Below, in pieces: positions 8,751-17,009 of a DNA stretch of 64,000 bases; position 1 is the stretch's first letter, and each line of letters opens with the position of its first letter. The DNA comes from Polynucleobacter sp. AP-Elch-400A-B2 (GTDB lineage Bacteria; Pseudomonadota; Gammaproteobacteria; Burkholderiales; Burkholderiaceae), in contig NZ_CP061317.1 of NCBI RefSeq assembly GCF_018688355.1, forward strand, positions 310,001 to 374,000, read 5' to 3'. The notes beneath the pieces are model-generated. The model was not told where the DNA came from and made no database searches. It worked only from the letters and a program-made list of their open reading frames with translations. A program made the position numbers and the translations under genes.

Positions 8751-9723
8751 ATTTTTAAAACTCGCTCTAGGCTGGGGAGTTACGCTTTATTTTTTATATT
8801 TAACCCTGGGTAAATTAGACTTTCATCAGACGCTGCTTCAGTTGAATGAAGTAAATCTTAATTGGGTCATTTTTTCGATCATTACACTGATATTTGATTA
8901 CGCGATCCGTATTTTTCGCTGGTGGCTCATGTTTAGATCGACGGACTTTAAACCTCCATTATGGTTGTGTGGGCGATATTTTCTTGTTGGAAATGCCTTA
9001 AATAATGTCCTTCCATTGCGTGCTGGTGATATTTATCGAATTATCCAATTTAGCGAAAAGTCTCGCATACCTTCTGGTACGGTTTTAGCTACTGTTGCGG
9101 TAGAGCGCGTCTATGACATTTGTTCATTGCTGGTCCTCTTGTTTCTTGGAATTAGCGGTGAGGCTGGAAAATCAATTTTTGCGAGTTTCCCTCTTGAGAT
9201 TCAGCAGGCTGTCAAGATCTTAACGATAACTTGTTTGATTGGCGCCCTTGCCATGGTTTTTGCGCCCACCCCTATTAGGGGATTAATTGAACTTTTAAAT
9301 AGATTTATTCCAATCCCCAAAAAATTATTCACATTTTTAATGGATAGTCTTTTGGCTATTCAGAATTTACTTTCGCTTTCCAGGGCTATTTATCTAGTGT
9401 TAATTAGCCTTTTTGCTTGGTTTTTAGAGGCGTTAGTTTACGGAGCGATACAGGCTTCACTAAGTTTGCATCTCCCTATCAATGCCATGCTTATTAGCAA
9501 TACCTTTGCAACTATTTCTACCTTATTTCCAAGCTCTCCAGGCTATGTAGGTACCTTCCATTATTTTGCCGCACTTTCACTTGCTCCATTTGGGGTGTCG
9601 CCTCAAAGTGCCGCATCTTTTGCCTTGATTATGCATGCTATGTTATGGACAAGTATTTGCATATTTGGATTGGTTGCATATTTGGTTACATCTAAAGCAC
9701 TTTCTAATTTAAGCAAAAGGTAG
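8743..9723 (+). CDS. YbhN/lysylphosphatidylglycerol-synthase-TM-like membrane protein (UPF0104)
   Basis: About 326 residues with roughly eight membrane helices. The family signature is visible in GNALNNVLPLRAGDIYRI (about residues 79-96), where the conserved Asn, Pro, Gly-Asp and Arg match UPF0104/AglD-like proteins, membrane homologues of the flippase half of MprF. I chose ATG 8743, which overlaps the preceding GT2 stop by eight bases. An upstream in-frame TTG at 8707 would add twelve unconvincing residues. Coupling to a polyprenyl-phosphate sugar synthase suggests a role in lipid-linked sugar handling or flipping, an inference from repeated neighbourhood rather than a known activity. Confidence 0.75.
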   Translation: MNRFLKLALGWGVTLYFLYLTLGKLDFHQTLLQLNEVNLNWVIFSIITLIFDYAIRIFRWWLMFRSTDFKPPLWLCGRYFLVGNALNNVLPLRAGDIYRIIQFSEKSRIPSGTVLATVAVERVYDICSLLVLLFLGISGEAGKSIFASFPLEIQQAVKILTITCLIGALAMVFAPTPIRGLIELLNRFIPIPKKLFTFLMDSLLAIQNLLSLSRAIYLVLISLFAWFLEALVYGAIQASLSLHLPINAMLISNTFATISTLFPSSPGYVGTFHYFAALSLAPFGVSPQSAASFALIMHAMLWTSICIFGLVAYLVTSKALSNLSKR

Positions 9724-9729
9724 CCAGCC

Positions 9730-10692
9730 ATGAAATACATTGTTACTGGTGGAGCAGGGTTCATTGGCTATCGCCTTATTTCTAACCTATTGGTAAGCGG
9801 CCATTCTGTCATTGCTATTGATAATCTTTGCCGAGGATCATTAAGCAACATTGCCGAGTTTTCTGGAGACCCCAATTTTTCTTTCCATCAGGTGAATTTA
9901 GATAATTACGACGAGTTAATTGACGCTCTTCCACCATTTGGTAATTTGTATATTGATGCTGTTTGGCACTTGGCTGCTAATTCAGATATTCCAGCGGGCG
10001 TCAAGGATGCAGCGGTAGATCTTCGAGATACATTTATGACTACATTTAACGTGTTGCGTTATATGCAGGCGGCCAAGATCCCAGAGCTTTTTTTTGCCTC
10101 CACTTCTGCTGTCTACGGTGATCATGGGGATAATGAATTAACCGAGCTCACATCCCCTCTGCGCCCCATCTCTAATTATGGTGCTATGAAGCTAGCATCA
10201 GAGGCTCAAATTTGTGCTGCATGCGAATCATTTCTACGGCGCGCTCTGATTTTTCGGTTCCCAAACGTAGTGGGCACTCCCGCAACTCACGGTGTTATAT
10301 ATGACTTTGTTAATAAATTAAAAATTAACCCTAATGAGCTCGATGTACTTGGGGATGGCTCTCAACAGAAGTCTTATCTTCATGTATCCGAGCTTGTTGA
10401 TGCCATGCAATTTTTAGTTGAAAATACTAATAAGAAATATGATGTATTTAATATTGGACCAGATCAAGACAGCGGTGTTACCGTTAAATTTATTGCTCAA
10501 ACAGTTTTAAACATTGCCTGTCCAAATGCAAAAATTAAATATGGCTTAGGTAGCAAGGGGTGGGTTGGGGATGTTCCTAGGTTTAATTATTCGATTGCAA
10601 AAATTAGAGATTTAGGATGGGCTCCAAAAATGAAATCTCAGCAAACTATCGAGCTGGCAGTGCGAGAAATTTTTGAAGAATTGAGTAGATGA
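9730..10692 (+). CDS. NAD-dependent sugar epimerase/dehydratase (extended SDR)
   Basis: A 320-residue nucleotide-sugar-modifying SDR. The Rossmann motif GGAGFIG is at residues 7-13, ASTSAVYGD supplies the catalytic Ser/Thr region, and SNYGAMKLASEA contains the YxxxK pair (about 153-157). A Shine-Dalgarno-like AAAAGGTAG precedes the ATG by few bases. The stop overlaps the start of the heptose fusion gene (ATGA). That position suggests it modifies the GDP-heptose made by the next genes or another sugar of the same repeat unit. The exact reaction (4-epimerase, 3,5-epimerase or dehydratase) cannot be assigned. Confidence 0.8.
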   Translation: MKYIVTGGAGFIGYRLISNLLVSGHSVIAIDNLCRGSLSNIAEFSGDPNFSFHQVNLDNYDELIDALPPFGNLYIDAVWHLAANSDIPAGVKDAAVDLRDTFMTTFNVLRYMQAAKIPELFFASTSAVYGDHGDNELTELTSPLRPISNYGAMKLASEAQICAACESFLRRALIFRFPNVVGTPATHGVIYDFVNKLKINPNELDVLGDGSQQKSYLHVSELVDAMQFLVENTNKKYDVFNIGPDQDSGVTVKFIAQTVLNIACPNAKIKYGLGSKGWVGDVPRFNYSIAKIRDLGWAPKMKSQQTIELAVREIFEELSR

Positions 10693-12587
10693 AGCAAGCG
10701 GTCATTCTGGCTGGTGGAAAAGGTACGCGACTTCAAGAGAGATTGGGGGGTTTACCAAAGCCCTTAGTAGATGTTGCAGGCGTGCCATTGTTAGAGCGTC
10801 AGATTGGGGCCATACAAAAATATGGCTACACAAATTTATTGATTTTGGTGAATTATCAAGCTGAATTTATTGAGAGATTTTTCCAGCAGGAAAAATTTAA
10901 AAGCCTTAATATTTCAATTATTGATGATGGTGAACCCTTGGGAACTGCGGGCGCTACTCTCAAGATATTGAATCAACTCCAGGGGCAGGTGTTGATTGTT
11001 TATGGCGATACTATATTTGATATTGATTTATCGCGATTTGAGAGTTATCACCAAAGGGACCTCAATATAGCGGCAACCCTATTTCTACACCCCAATGACC
11101 ATCCTGCTGATTCTGATTTGGTTCAACTGGATCAGTCTGGCTACATTACGCAGTTTCATGCCTATCCGCATCCTCCTGATGCACTGTTCCCCAATCTAGT
11201 TAATGCTGCCCTATATCTAATTAATACCTCGCATTTCAAGAGGTTTGAGACTTTTCAAGCTCCTTGTGACTTTGCAAAAAATCTTTTCCCGGCTATGCTT
11301 GCTGATGGAGAAAAGTTTTTAGGCTACTCTTCACCGGAGTACATTAAGGATGCTGGCACCCCTGAGCGCCTTGACCGAGTTATAGACGCGGTTAAGACGG
11401 GGTTGGTTGAGCGTTCTAATCTCATGCACACTCAAAGCGCAGTTTTTATTGATCGCGATGGCACATTAAACGAAGAAATTGGCGCTTATATTACAAGTCC
11501 AGATTTGCTAGATACTTACGATGGGATTGGTACTTCGTTAAAACGACTTAAGGATTCAGGGTGGCGTACCGTGCTTGTAACGAATCAACCCGTGATTGCT
11601 CGAGGCGATTGTTCGTTTGCTATGCTCGATGCGATTCATGCAAAACTAGAATCAGAAGTTGCTAAGTCAAAAGCTTTCTTTGACAAAATATATGTCTGCC
11701 CGCATCATCCTGATAAAGGATTTGAGGGTGAGATTGAATACCTTAAAGTCGAGTGTTTATGCAGAAAGCCGGCCCCCGGGATGTTTTTGATGGCTAAAAG
11801 CGAGTTAAATATTGACTTACGGTCTAGTTGGCATATTGGTGACAGCACTGCAGATTTAGGTGCCGCTATTAATGCAGGAGCTACCTCAATTACGGTTGAA
11901 ACTGGCCACGGGGGGCTTGATGCAAAATACTCTTTTCAACCTCAATTTAGTGAGCCCACATTCTCTGATGCAGTTCATTTTATATTGACTACTTATCCTA
12001 GACTTGTTGAAAAACTTGACCCCCTCATTCAATTTGTACCTCAGTCAAATCACTGGTTTATTGGGGGTTTATCGCGAAGTGGAAAATCAACGGTAGCTAA
12101 TACTATAAAACGTGAACTGAGAATTAGAGATATCCAATGCCACGTAATTTCTCTTGACCGATGGTTACTGGCTGAAAAAGACCGTGGAGCCGGTGTGTGG
12201 GAGCGATATGATTGGATGGGCATTCTAATGACCTTTAAAAAAATTAATGCTCTTGGTCCTGATCAAGTAATTACCCTCAATCTGCCAAATTATTCTAAAA
12301 TTCATAAGCGTCCTTTAGTCTCGCCTGAATGTGTAAAAATTTCAGGAGGGGATGTGGTTCTGTGGGAGGGTGTTATAGCGAACAAAATCGCTAGTAAATT
12401 AGGTCTTGAGTTTTCCATATATATTGAGGTCGAGGAAGTTAAGCGACGTCAACGCATTATGAGAGAGTATTTAAGAAGAGGGCATTCGCCTGCTGAGATT
12501 GATCTGCTAGTATCTCAAAGGGAGGCTGACGAGCATAGTTGGGTGATAGCTCAAAAGAAGTATGTAAATAATATTATTGTTCTATGA
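10689..12587 (+). CDS. Three-domain fusion: HddC-like nucleotidyltransferase, GmhB-like phosphatase, P-loop kinase
   Basis: A 632-residue cytoplasmic protein with three enzyme domains. Residues 1-235 are a sugar-phosphate nucleotidyltransferase (VILAGGKGTRL with PKPL downstream), most like HddC, which makes GDP-D-glycero-D-manno-heptose. Residues 250-435 are a HAD-III phosphatase like GmhB: nucleophile motif DRDGT at 255-259 and the GmhB zinc set C337, H339, C356, C358. Residues 445-632 hold a P-loop kinase-like domain with Walker A GLSRSGKS (460-467 region) and Asp490, resembling uridine-kinase/phosphoribulokinase folds; its substrate is unknown. The gene overlaps its neighbours on both sides by ATGA, coupling it to hddA and gmhA. 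HddC and GmhB are normally separate proteins; the third domain is not part of the textbook pathway. Confidence 0.87.
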   Translation: MKQAVILAGGKGTRLQERLGGLPKPLVDVAGVPLLERQIGAIQKYGYTNLLILVNYQAEFIERFFQQEKFKSLNISIIDDGEPLGTAGATLKILNQLQGQVLIVYGDTIFDIDLSRFESYHQRDLNIAATLFLHPNDHPADSDLVQLDQSGYITQFHAYPHPPDALFPNLVNAALYLINTSHFKRFETFQAPCDFAKNLFPAMLADGEKFLGYSSPEYIKDAGTPERLDRVIDAVKTGLVERSNLMHTQSAVFIDRDGTLNEEIGAYITSPDLLDTYDGIGTSLKRLKDSGWRTVLVTNQPVIARGDCSFAMLDAIHAKLESEVAKSKAFFDKIYVCPHHPDKGFEGEIEYLKVECLCRKPAPGMFLMAKSELNIDLRSSWHIGDSTADLGAAINAGATSITVETGHGGLDAKYSFQPQFSEPTFSDAVHFILTTYPRLVEKLDPLIQFVPQSNHWFIGGLSRSGKSTVANTIKRELRIRDIQCHVISLDRWLLAEKDRGAGVWERYDWMGILMTFKKINALGPDQVITLNLPNYSKIHKRPLVSPECVKISGGDVVLWEGVIANKIASKLGLEFSIYIEVEEVKRRQRIMREYLRRGHSPAEIDLLVSQREADEHSWVIAQKKYVNNIIVL

Positions 12588-13573
12588 TTATTAGTCGAAC
12601 ACCATTAAGGATGAGTTTTGTTGGTGGTGGTAGTGATATGCCTGGCTACTACCGCCGGCATGGAGGCGCGGTACTCAGTACGGCAATCGATAAATACATT
12701 TATGTCACCATTAATAAGAAATTTGATGACGAGCTACGTCTTTCATACTCAAAGACAGAAAATGTTAAATCTACATCTGAAATCGAACACCAATTAGTGC
12801 GTGCCTGCTTGTCTCGCTATGGAATTGATGGCGGTTTAGAAATTTCAACCGTTGCGGATATTCCCTCCAAGGGTACTGGGTTGGGCTCATCCAGCTCTTT
12901 CACGGTTGCATTCTTGCATTGTCTCCATGCTTACCTGGGTCGTCATGTTTCAAATGAAATGCTTGGAGCGGAAGCATCTGATATTGAGATTAATGTGTGT
13001 GGAGAGCCGATCGGCAAGCAAGATCAGTATGCTGCAGCCTATGGTGGCTTTAATTTTTATGAATTTAATTCTGATGAATCAGTTAAGGTTAGCCCCCTCA
13101 TAACAAGATCTGAAACTTTAAGTACGTTAAAAGACAATTTACTAATGTTTTATACGGGCATTACTCGGAGCGCATCAAATCTCTTACATAAACAAAACGA
13201 GGAAATTATTTCCAGCAAACGAAAGCAGGATGCTCTTAAGTCTATGGTTTCATTGGCCTACATCCTTAGGGATGAGCTGCAAAACAATAATACGCATGTT
13301 TTTGGAGAGATTCTTCACGAGAACTGGCTATTAAAAAAATCATTAGTTACGGAAATATCAAATAGCAATATTGATGATTGGTATCAAAGGGCTATTGATG
13401 CGGGAGCGGTTGGAGGCAAGATTCTAGGCGCTGGGGCTGGAGGATTTCTTATTTTTTATGCGGAAAAAGAAAGGCATCCCGAAATTATTCGACAATTAAA
13501 TGATCTTAGGTGCATTAACTTTAATTTCGAAAAAAATGGTAGTCAAATTATTTTTTATAATCCAACCAATTAA
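12584..13573 (+). CDS. hddA: D-glycero-D-manno-heptose 7-phosphate 1-kinase (GHMP kinase)
   Basis: A 329-residue GHMP kinase beginning MIISRTPLRMSFVGGGSD, the conserved N-terminus of HddA-type heptose kinases. The ATP-binding motif is KGTGLGSSSSF (about residues 96-106) and the C-terminal GHMP motif is GGKILGAGAGGFLIFY (about 278-293). It phosphorylates D-glycero-D-manno-heptose 7-phosphate at C1; GmhB then removes the 7-phosphate and HddC adds GMP. It is translationally coupled to the upstream fusion (ATGA) and followed nine bases later by gmhA. A fucokinase-like specificity is an alternative for GHMP proteins, but the neighbours make heptose the best reading. Confidence 0.88.
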   Translation: MIISRTPLRMSFVGGGSDMPGYYRRHGGAVLSTAIDKYIYVTINKKFDDELRLSYSKTENVKSTSEIEHQLVRACLSRYGIDGGLEISTVADIPSKGTGLGSSSSFTVAFLHCLHAYLGRHVSNEMLGAEASDIEINVCGEPIGKQDQYAAAYGGFNFYEFNSDESVKVSPLITRSETLSTLKDNLLMFYTGITRSASNLLHKQNEEIISSKRKQDALKSMVSLAYILRDELQNNNTHVFGEILHENWLLKKSLVTEISNSNIDDWYQRAIDAGAVGGKILGAGAGGFLIFYAEKERHPEIIRQLNDLRCINFNFEKNGSQIIFYNPTN

Positions 13574-13582
13574 CAATTAAAT

Positions 13583-14152
13583 ATGACAACAACAAGAATC
13601 TCGCCATCTGAATGGTATTTTGAAAAATTAGGTCGATTGCTTGCCGAGGTCAATAGGATGGAGTTTGACCATGGTGTTGAGGTAGTTCAGGCTGCATGGG
13701 AGCGAGGTGCTCAAGTTATCACCCTGGGAAATGGTGGCAGTTCAATGACTGCGCTTCATTACATAACCGATTGGAATAAAAGCATCTTCTTGAGCACTGG
13801 GAGGCCTTTTTATGGTCGGACGCTTGTAGATAATATGGGTTTATTGATGGCCTATGGAAACGACATCTCATTTGAAGATATTTTTGTAGAGCAACTCAAA
13901 AATATAATGAAGCCAGGGGATTTGGTGATTGCAATTTCCGGCAGTGGTAATTCGGAGAATGTCCTGCGTGCAGTTGATTATGCCAATAGGAACGGTGGCG
14001 AAACTTTAGGTTTATGCGGGTATGCGGGTGGAAAACTTAAAGAGATGGCCCAGCATAAAATCTGGATTAATAAAAATGATATGCAACTTTGTGAGGATTT
14101 TCATGCTATTTTTGGGCATATAGTGATGCAAAAGCTTTGCTCATATCAGTAA
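13583..14152 (+). CDS. gmhA: Sedoheptulose 7-phosphate isomerase (SIS domain)
   Basis: A 189-residue SIS-domain protein that converts sedoheptulose 7-phosphate to D-glycero-D-manno-heptose 7-phosphate. Sugar-phosphate-binding segments are ITLGNGGSSMTALHY (about 48-62) and AISGSGNSENVLRA, and the C-terminal EDFHAIFGHIVMQ carries the His residues used for catalysis or metal binding in GmhA. The usual GNGGSAADAQH sequence is altered here, so it belongs to a divergent cluster-associated group rather than the core-LPS copy. It closes the heptose gene set and ends 30 bases before the convergent antiporter. Confidence 0.85.
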   Translation: MTTTRISPSEWYFEKLGRLLAEVNRMEFDHGVEVVQAAWERGAQVITLGNGGSSMTALHYITDWNKSIFLSTGRPFYGRTLVDNMGLLMAYGNDISFEDIFVEQLKNIMKPGDLVIAISGSGNSENVLRAVDYANRNGGETLGLCGYAGGKLKEMAQHKIWINKNDMQLCEDFHAIFGHIVMQKLCSYQ

Positions 14153-14184
14153 TGCTTGGTTATTATTGGGGCATTATTTATCTC

Positions 14185-15203
14185 TCAAGGTACTAAGCTT
14201 AAAAACAAATACTCAAAGAAAATAATTAGATGTATTACACCTTGTAATAGGGTAGTTCTGCCAATAGCCAGTGTGAGCGCCCCAATAAAGAAGCTGAGAT
14301 ACATCAGCGTCATATTAAGTGAGCTAATACCTAGGCTTAGTGGCAGATTAAAGAAGATGGCAATGGCAGCTACCGTCGGAATGGTTAGTCCAATACTAGC
14401 CAAAGCTGAGCCCAGTGCTAAGTTCAAGCTGCTTTGCAATCGATTAGCTCTCGCCGCCCTCACTGCTGCATAGCCCTCAGGTAAGAGCACCAACATAGCA
14501 ATCGCTATACCAACCACCATTTTTGGGGCTCCAGCAGCTTTTACTCCCGCTTCGATAGCTGGGCTTAGTGCTTCAGCTAAACCAACTACTATTGCTAAAG
14601 AGGCTAGCAATAGAAGGGCGCTGATGGTAGTTTTGAGATTGCTCGGCTCCTCCGCATGAATCTCGCTATCTAATTTTTTATCAACGGCCTTAGGCAGGTA
14701 GTAGTCACGATGGCTCACTGTTTGGAAGAACAGGAAGGCGCCATACAAGGCAAATGAAGCAATGCCCGCAAAAGCAAGTTGACTCTTGGTGAAGTCTGGT
14801 CCTGGTGTACTGACTGTGACCATCGGCATAACCAAAATAAAGGTTGCCATCGCAGTAAGTACGCCCAATGCAGAATTAGTACCTTCATTACGGAAGGCCA
14901 TTTCATGATGCTTGAGCCCCCCATAAAAATGCACAAGCCCACCACACCATTAATAACAATCATGACTGTCGCAAATACAGCATCACGAGCAATGAATTCA
15001 GAACCCTCATGCCCAGCTAGCATCATGGCAATAATGAGGGAAACCTCGATAATGGTGACACTAATTGATAGTACCAAAGTTCCGTAAGGTTCACCTGTTT
15101 TATGGGCGATTACCTCAGCATGATGGACGGCAGAAAGCACTGCTCCAATGAGGGTGATGCTCATCAAGATAATGAACCAGGTTTGGCTAAGAAGATTTGT
15201 CAT
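14185..15203 (-). pseudogene. chaA: ChaA-type Ca2+(Na+)/H+ antiporter, split by a frameshift
   Basis: Two overlapping minus-strand frames together encode about 339 residues of a CaCA-superfamily proton antiporter. The N-terminal half reads from ATG 15203 (MTNLLSQTWFIILMSI, with the acidic helix VSITIIEVSLI-type segment). The C-terminal half continues in another frame from GGLKHHEMAFRNEG to the stop at 14185 and includes the second acidic repeat (LLPEGYAAVRAARANR). The switch falls at a run of six cytosines at 14917-14922 (G6 on the coding strand). Seven would restore one continuous frame. Both halves keep good family sequence, so this is a very recent mutation, a phase-variable tract or a sequencing error rather than an old pseudogene. 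The intact protein would be an inner-membrane exchanger with about eleven helices. Confidence 0.85.
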
Positions 15204-15285
15204 GTGGGTTGATGCTTATAAACGATGTTGAGCTTGAATTTCAGGGTAAGCTTGCATATTAATATTGATAGTTTAAAAGGTTTGC

Positions 15286-15654
15286 ATGAATACGAAGGCA
15301 ATTGTTTTATTTGGTCATGGCGCTCGTGATGCACGATGGCGTGAGCCTTTTGATCGCTTAGCTTCCCTCTGGAGGGCTCAGCATCCCAATACTTTGGTGG
15401 AAGTAGCCTTTTTAGAGTTGATGGAGCCTAGCTTAGGGCAGGCAATTGCATCCCAGGTTGCTACTGGTGTTACGGAGGTAGTGGTTGTGCCGGTCTTTTT
15501 TGGTCAAGGCGGCCATTTGCGTAATGACTTTCCGGCATTGCTATCAGCCTGCCAGGAGAAATTCCCAGCAGTTAAATTAAGCGCTACGCCTGCCGTTGGC
15601 GAAGATGAGGCTGTCTTGCAAGCCATCATCGATTTTGGCGGTAGAGCTCTGTAA
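15286..15654 (+). CDS. cbiX: CbiX-type sirohydrochlorin chelatase
   Basis: A 122-residue small chelatase of the CbiX(S) type. The active-site His is in LFGHGARDARW (His11), and the second conserved block is VPVFFGQGGHLRNDFP. It inserts Fe (siroheme) or Co into sirohydrochlorin in the cytoplasm. Its position facing cobA and cysI argues for ferrochelation to siroheme for sulfite reductase. Its 3' end overlaps the 3' end of the convergent cobA by 78 bases, and both frames are family-like up to their ends. No separate precorrin-2 dehydrogenase is seen in the window. Confidence 0.88.
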   Translation: MNTKAIVLFGHGARDARWREPFDRLASLWRAQHPNTLVEVAFLELMEPSLGQAIASQVATGVTEVVVVPVFFGQGGHLRNDFPALLSACQEKFPAVKLSATPAVGEDEAVLQAIIDFGGRAL

Positions 15655-16434
15655 CTCTGTTGGCTGCCGCTTTTCTCTTAAGGCTTCACCAACCATAATC
15701 AATGCTGGAGAAGTACTATCAAACCAATCATTTGACCTACTAATCGCCAGTTCGCCTAAGGTGCTAGACCAATGGCGCTCATTCTTAGTGCTGACCGCTT
15801 CCAGTATATGAACCGGGGTTTCGCTAGTATGTTGAGAGTTACCTTCAATTAATTGTTTGGCAATATTGCTAGCATCTTTGCGACCCATGTAATAAACCAA
15901 AGTATCAGCACTTGGATTTTTCAAAGGGACATTATGATTTTTCTCTATTTCACCTGCTATATTTTCTGTAGCCTCATTTGCTTGGGCCAAAGTCATAAAA
16001 GCTACACTTCTACTAATGCCTCGCAGGGTGAGTGATTGCTGAATAGCAGCAGCACCTGCTAAAGCGGCTGTAATACCGGGCACTACTTCCACTTCAATCT
16101 GACGATCTTTTAGGGCTTGGATTTCTTCATCAGCACGGCCAAACATCATGGGATCGCCACCTTTAAGGCGCACGACGATTTGATATTTATGAGCTGCGTC
16201 ACCCAGCCGCTTATTGATAAAGCATTGCGCGGAAGATAGCTTTCCACAACGCTTACCAACAGGCTCTTTGATGGCTTGGGGGCAGAGTTCCAGCATAGCT
16301 GGATCTACCAAGGCATCATGAAACACAATATCTGCTTTAGCTAATAAATTAGCACCACGCACGGTAATGAGATCAGCTGCCCCTGGGCCTGCGCCAACTA
16401 AATATACTTTTCCGAGCTTGCTTTGATTACTCAT
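15577..16434 (-). CDS. cobA: Uroporphyrinogen-III C-methyltransferase
   Basis: A 285-residue SAM-dependent tetrapyrrole methylase that makes precorrin-2. The glycine-rich SAM motif is VYLVGAGPGAADLITVRG (about 10-27), followed by ALVDPAMLELCP, the RLKGGDPMMFGR block and GITAALAGAAA. Length is normal for stand-alone SUMT plus a 30-residue polar tail, which lies in the overlap with cbiX. It is the last gene of the cysI-DUF934-cobA transcription unit, seven bases after the DUF934 gene, linking siroheme supply to the siroheme-dependent reductase. Confidence 0.9.
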   Translation of the reverse strand: MSNQSKLGKVYLVGAGPGAADLITVRGANLLAKADIVFHDALVDPAMLELCPQAIKEPVGKRCGKLSSAQCFINKRLGDAAHKYQIVVRLKGGDPMMFGRADEEIQALKDRQIEVEVVPGITAALAGAAAIQQSLTLRGISRSVAFMTLAQANEATENIAGEIEKNHNVPLKNPSADTLVYYMGRKDASNIAKQLIEGNSQHTSETPVHILEAVSTKNERHWSSTLGELAISRSNDWFDSTSPALIMVGEALREKRQPTELQSSTAKIDDGLQDSLIFANGRRSA

Positions 16435-16441
16435 GATCTGT

Positions 16442-16996
16442 CTATGCTATCTCTGGCTTTTGAGTGCTGCGTTGATCGCGCCAGCTGTTTTGCGTGGCTA
16501 CTGAGAAGAGGTCAAACTGCTTAAGAGCGACATCAAGATTTTGATCGGGTCGCAATTCAAAAGCATCAAAGCCGACTCGAGTACCTTGCAAGAGTTGGTC
16601 AATCAAGACATCGCCAATCGCACGAACTTCACCCTGCCAATCAAAGCGACCTCGGAGTAGCGCTGCAGTACTAAAGCTTCTCCCATCTCTAAAAATAGGG
16701 AAGTGCGCACCAACCACTGGCCGGAGGCTTTTGCTTTCCTCAATGATGTCAGCATGCTTGAGGATGTCATCATCAGTAGCAAACCAAAACCCAATCTCAC
16801 CTTTATTGGCACGTTTAATAATTTCAGAATTTTTATAGTGCGCAATCCACCAATAAAATGGCACCAATACCTTGTGGAATCCATGCTCTAAATCAGGGAT
16901 GCCACCCTCATCACGCTCTCCATCCCAGACCTGCCATTCATTGGCAATGAGGGTTGGCTTGCCATCTTTTGGAAAAGAAATAATTTGCTTGTTCAT
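16442..16996 (-). CDS. DUF934 protein, sulfite-reduction accessory
   Basis: A 184-residue soluble protein of the DUF934 family, which in beta-proteobacteria sits next to CysI-type reductases and is annotated as an oxidoreductase probably involved in sulfite reduction. The core RPVVGAHFPIFRDGRSFS and the LLRGRFDWQGEVRAIGDV region match the family. I chose ATG 16996, the first start that clears the cysI stop; an ATG at 17041 would overlap cysI by 32 bases. Its biochemical role is unproven. It may take the place of a CysJ-type electron-delivery or assembly factor, because no flavoprotein subunit is encoded here. Confidence 0.85.
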   Translation of the reverse strand: MNKQIISFPKDGKPTLIANEWQVWDGERDEGGIPDLEHGFHKVLVPFYWWIAHYKNSEIIKRANKGEIGFWFATDDDILKHADIIEESKSLRPVVGAHFPIFRDGRSFSTAALLRGRFDWQGEVRAIGDVLIDQLLQGTRVGFDAFELRPDQNLDVALKQFDLFSVATQNSWRDQRSTQKPEIA

Positions 16997-17009
16997 AGTT
17001 TTTACAGGA

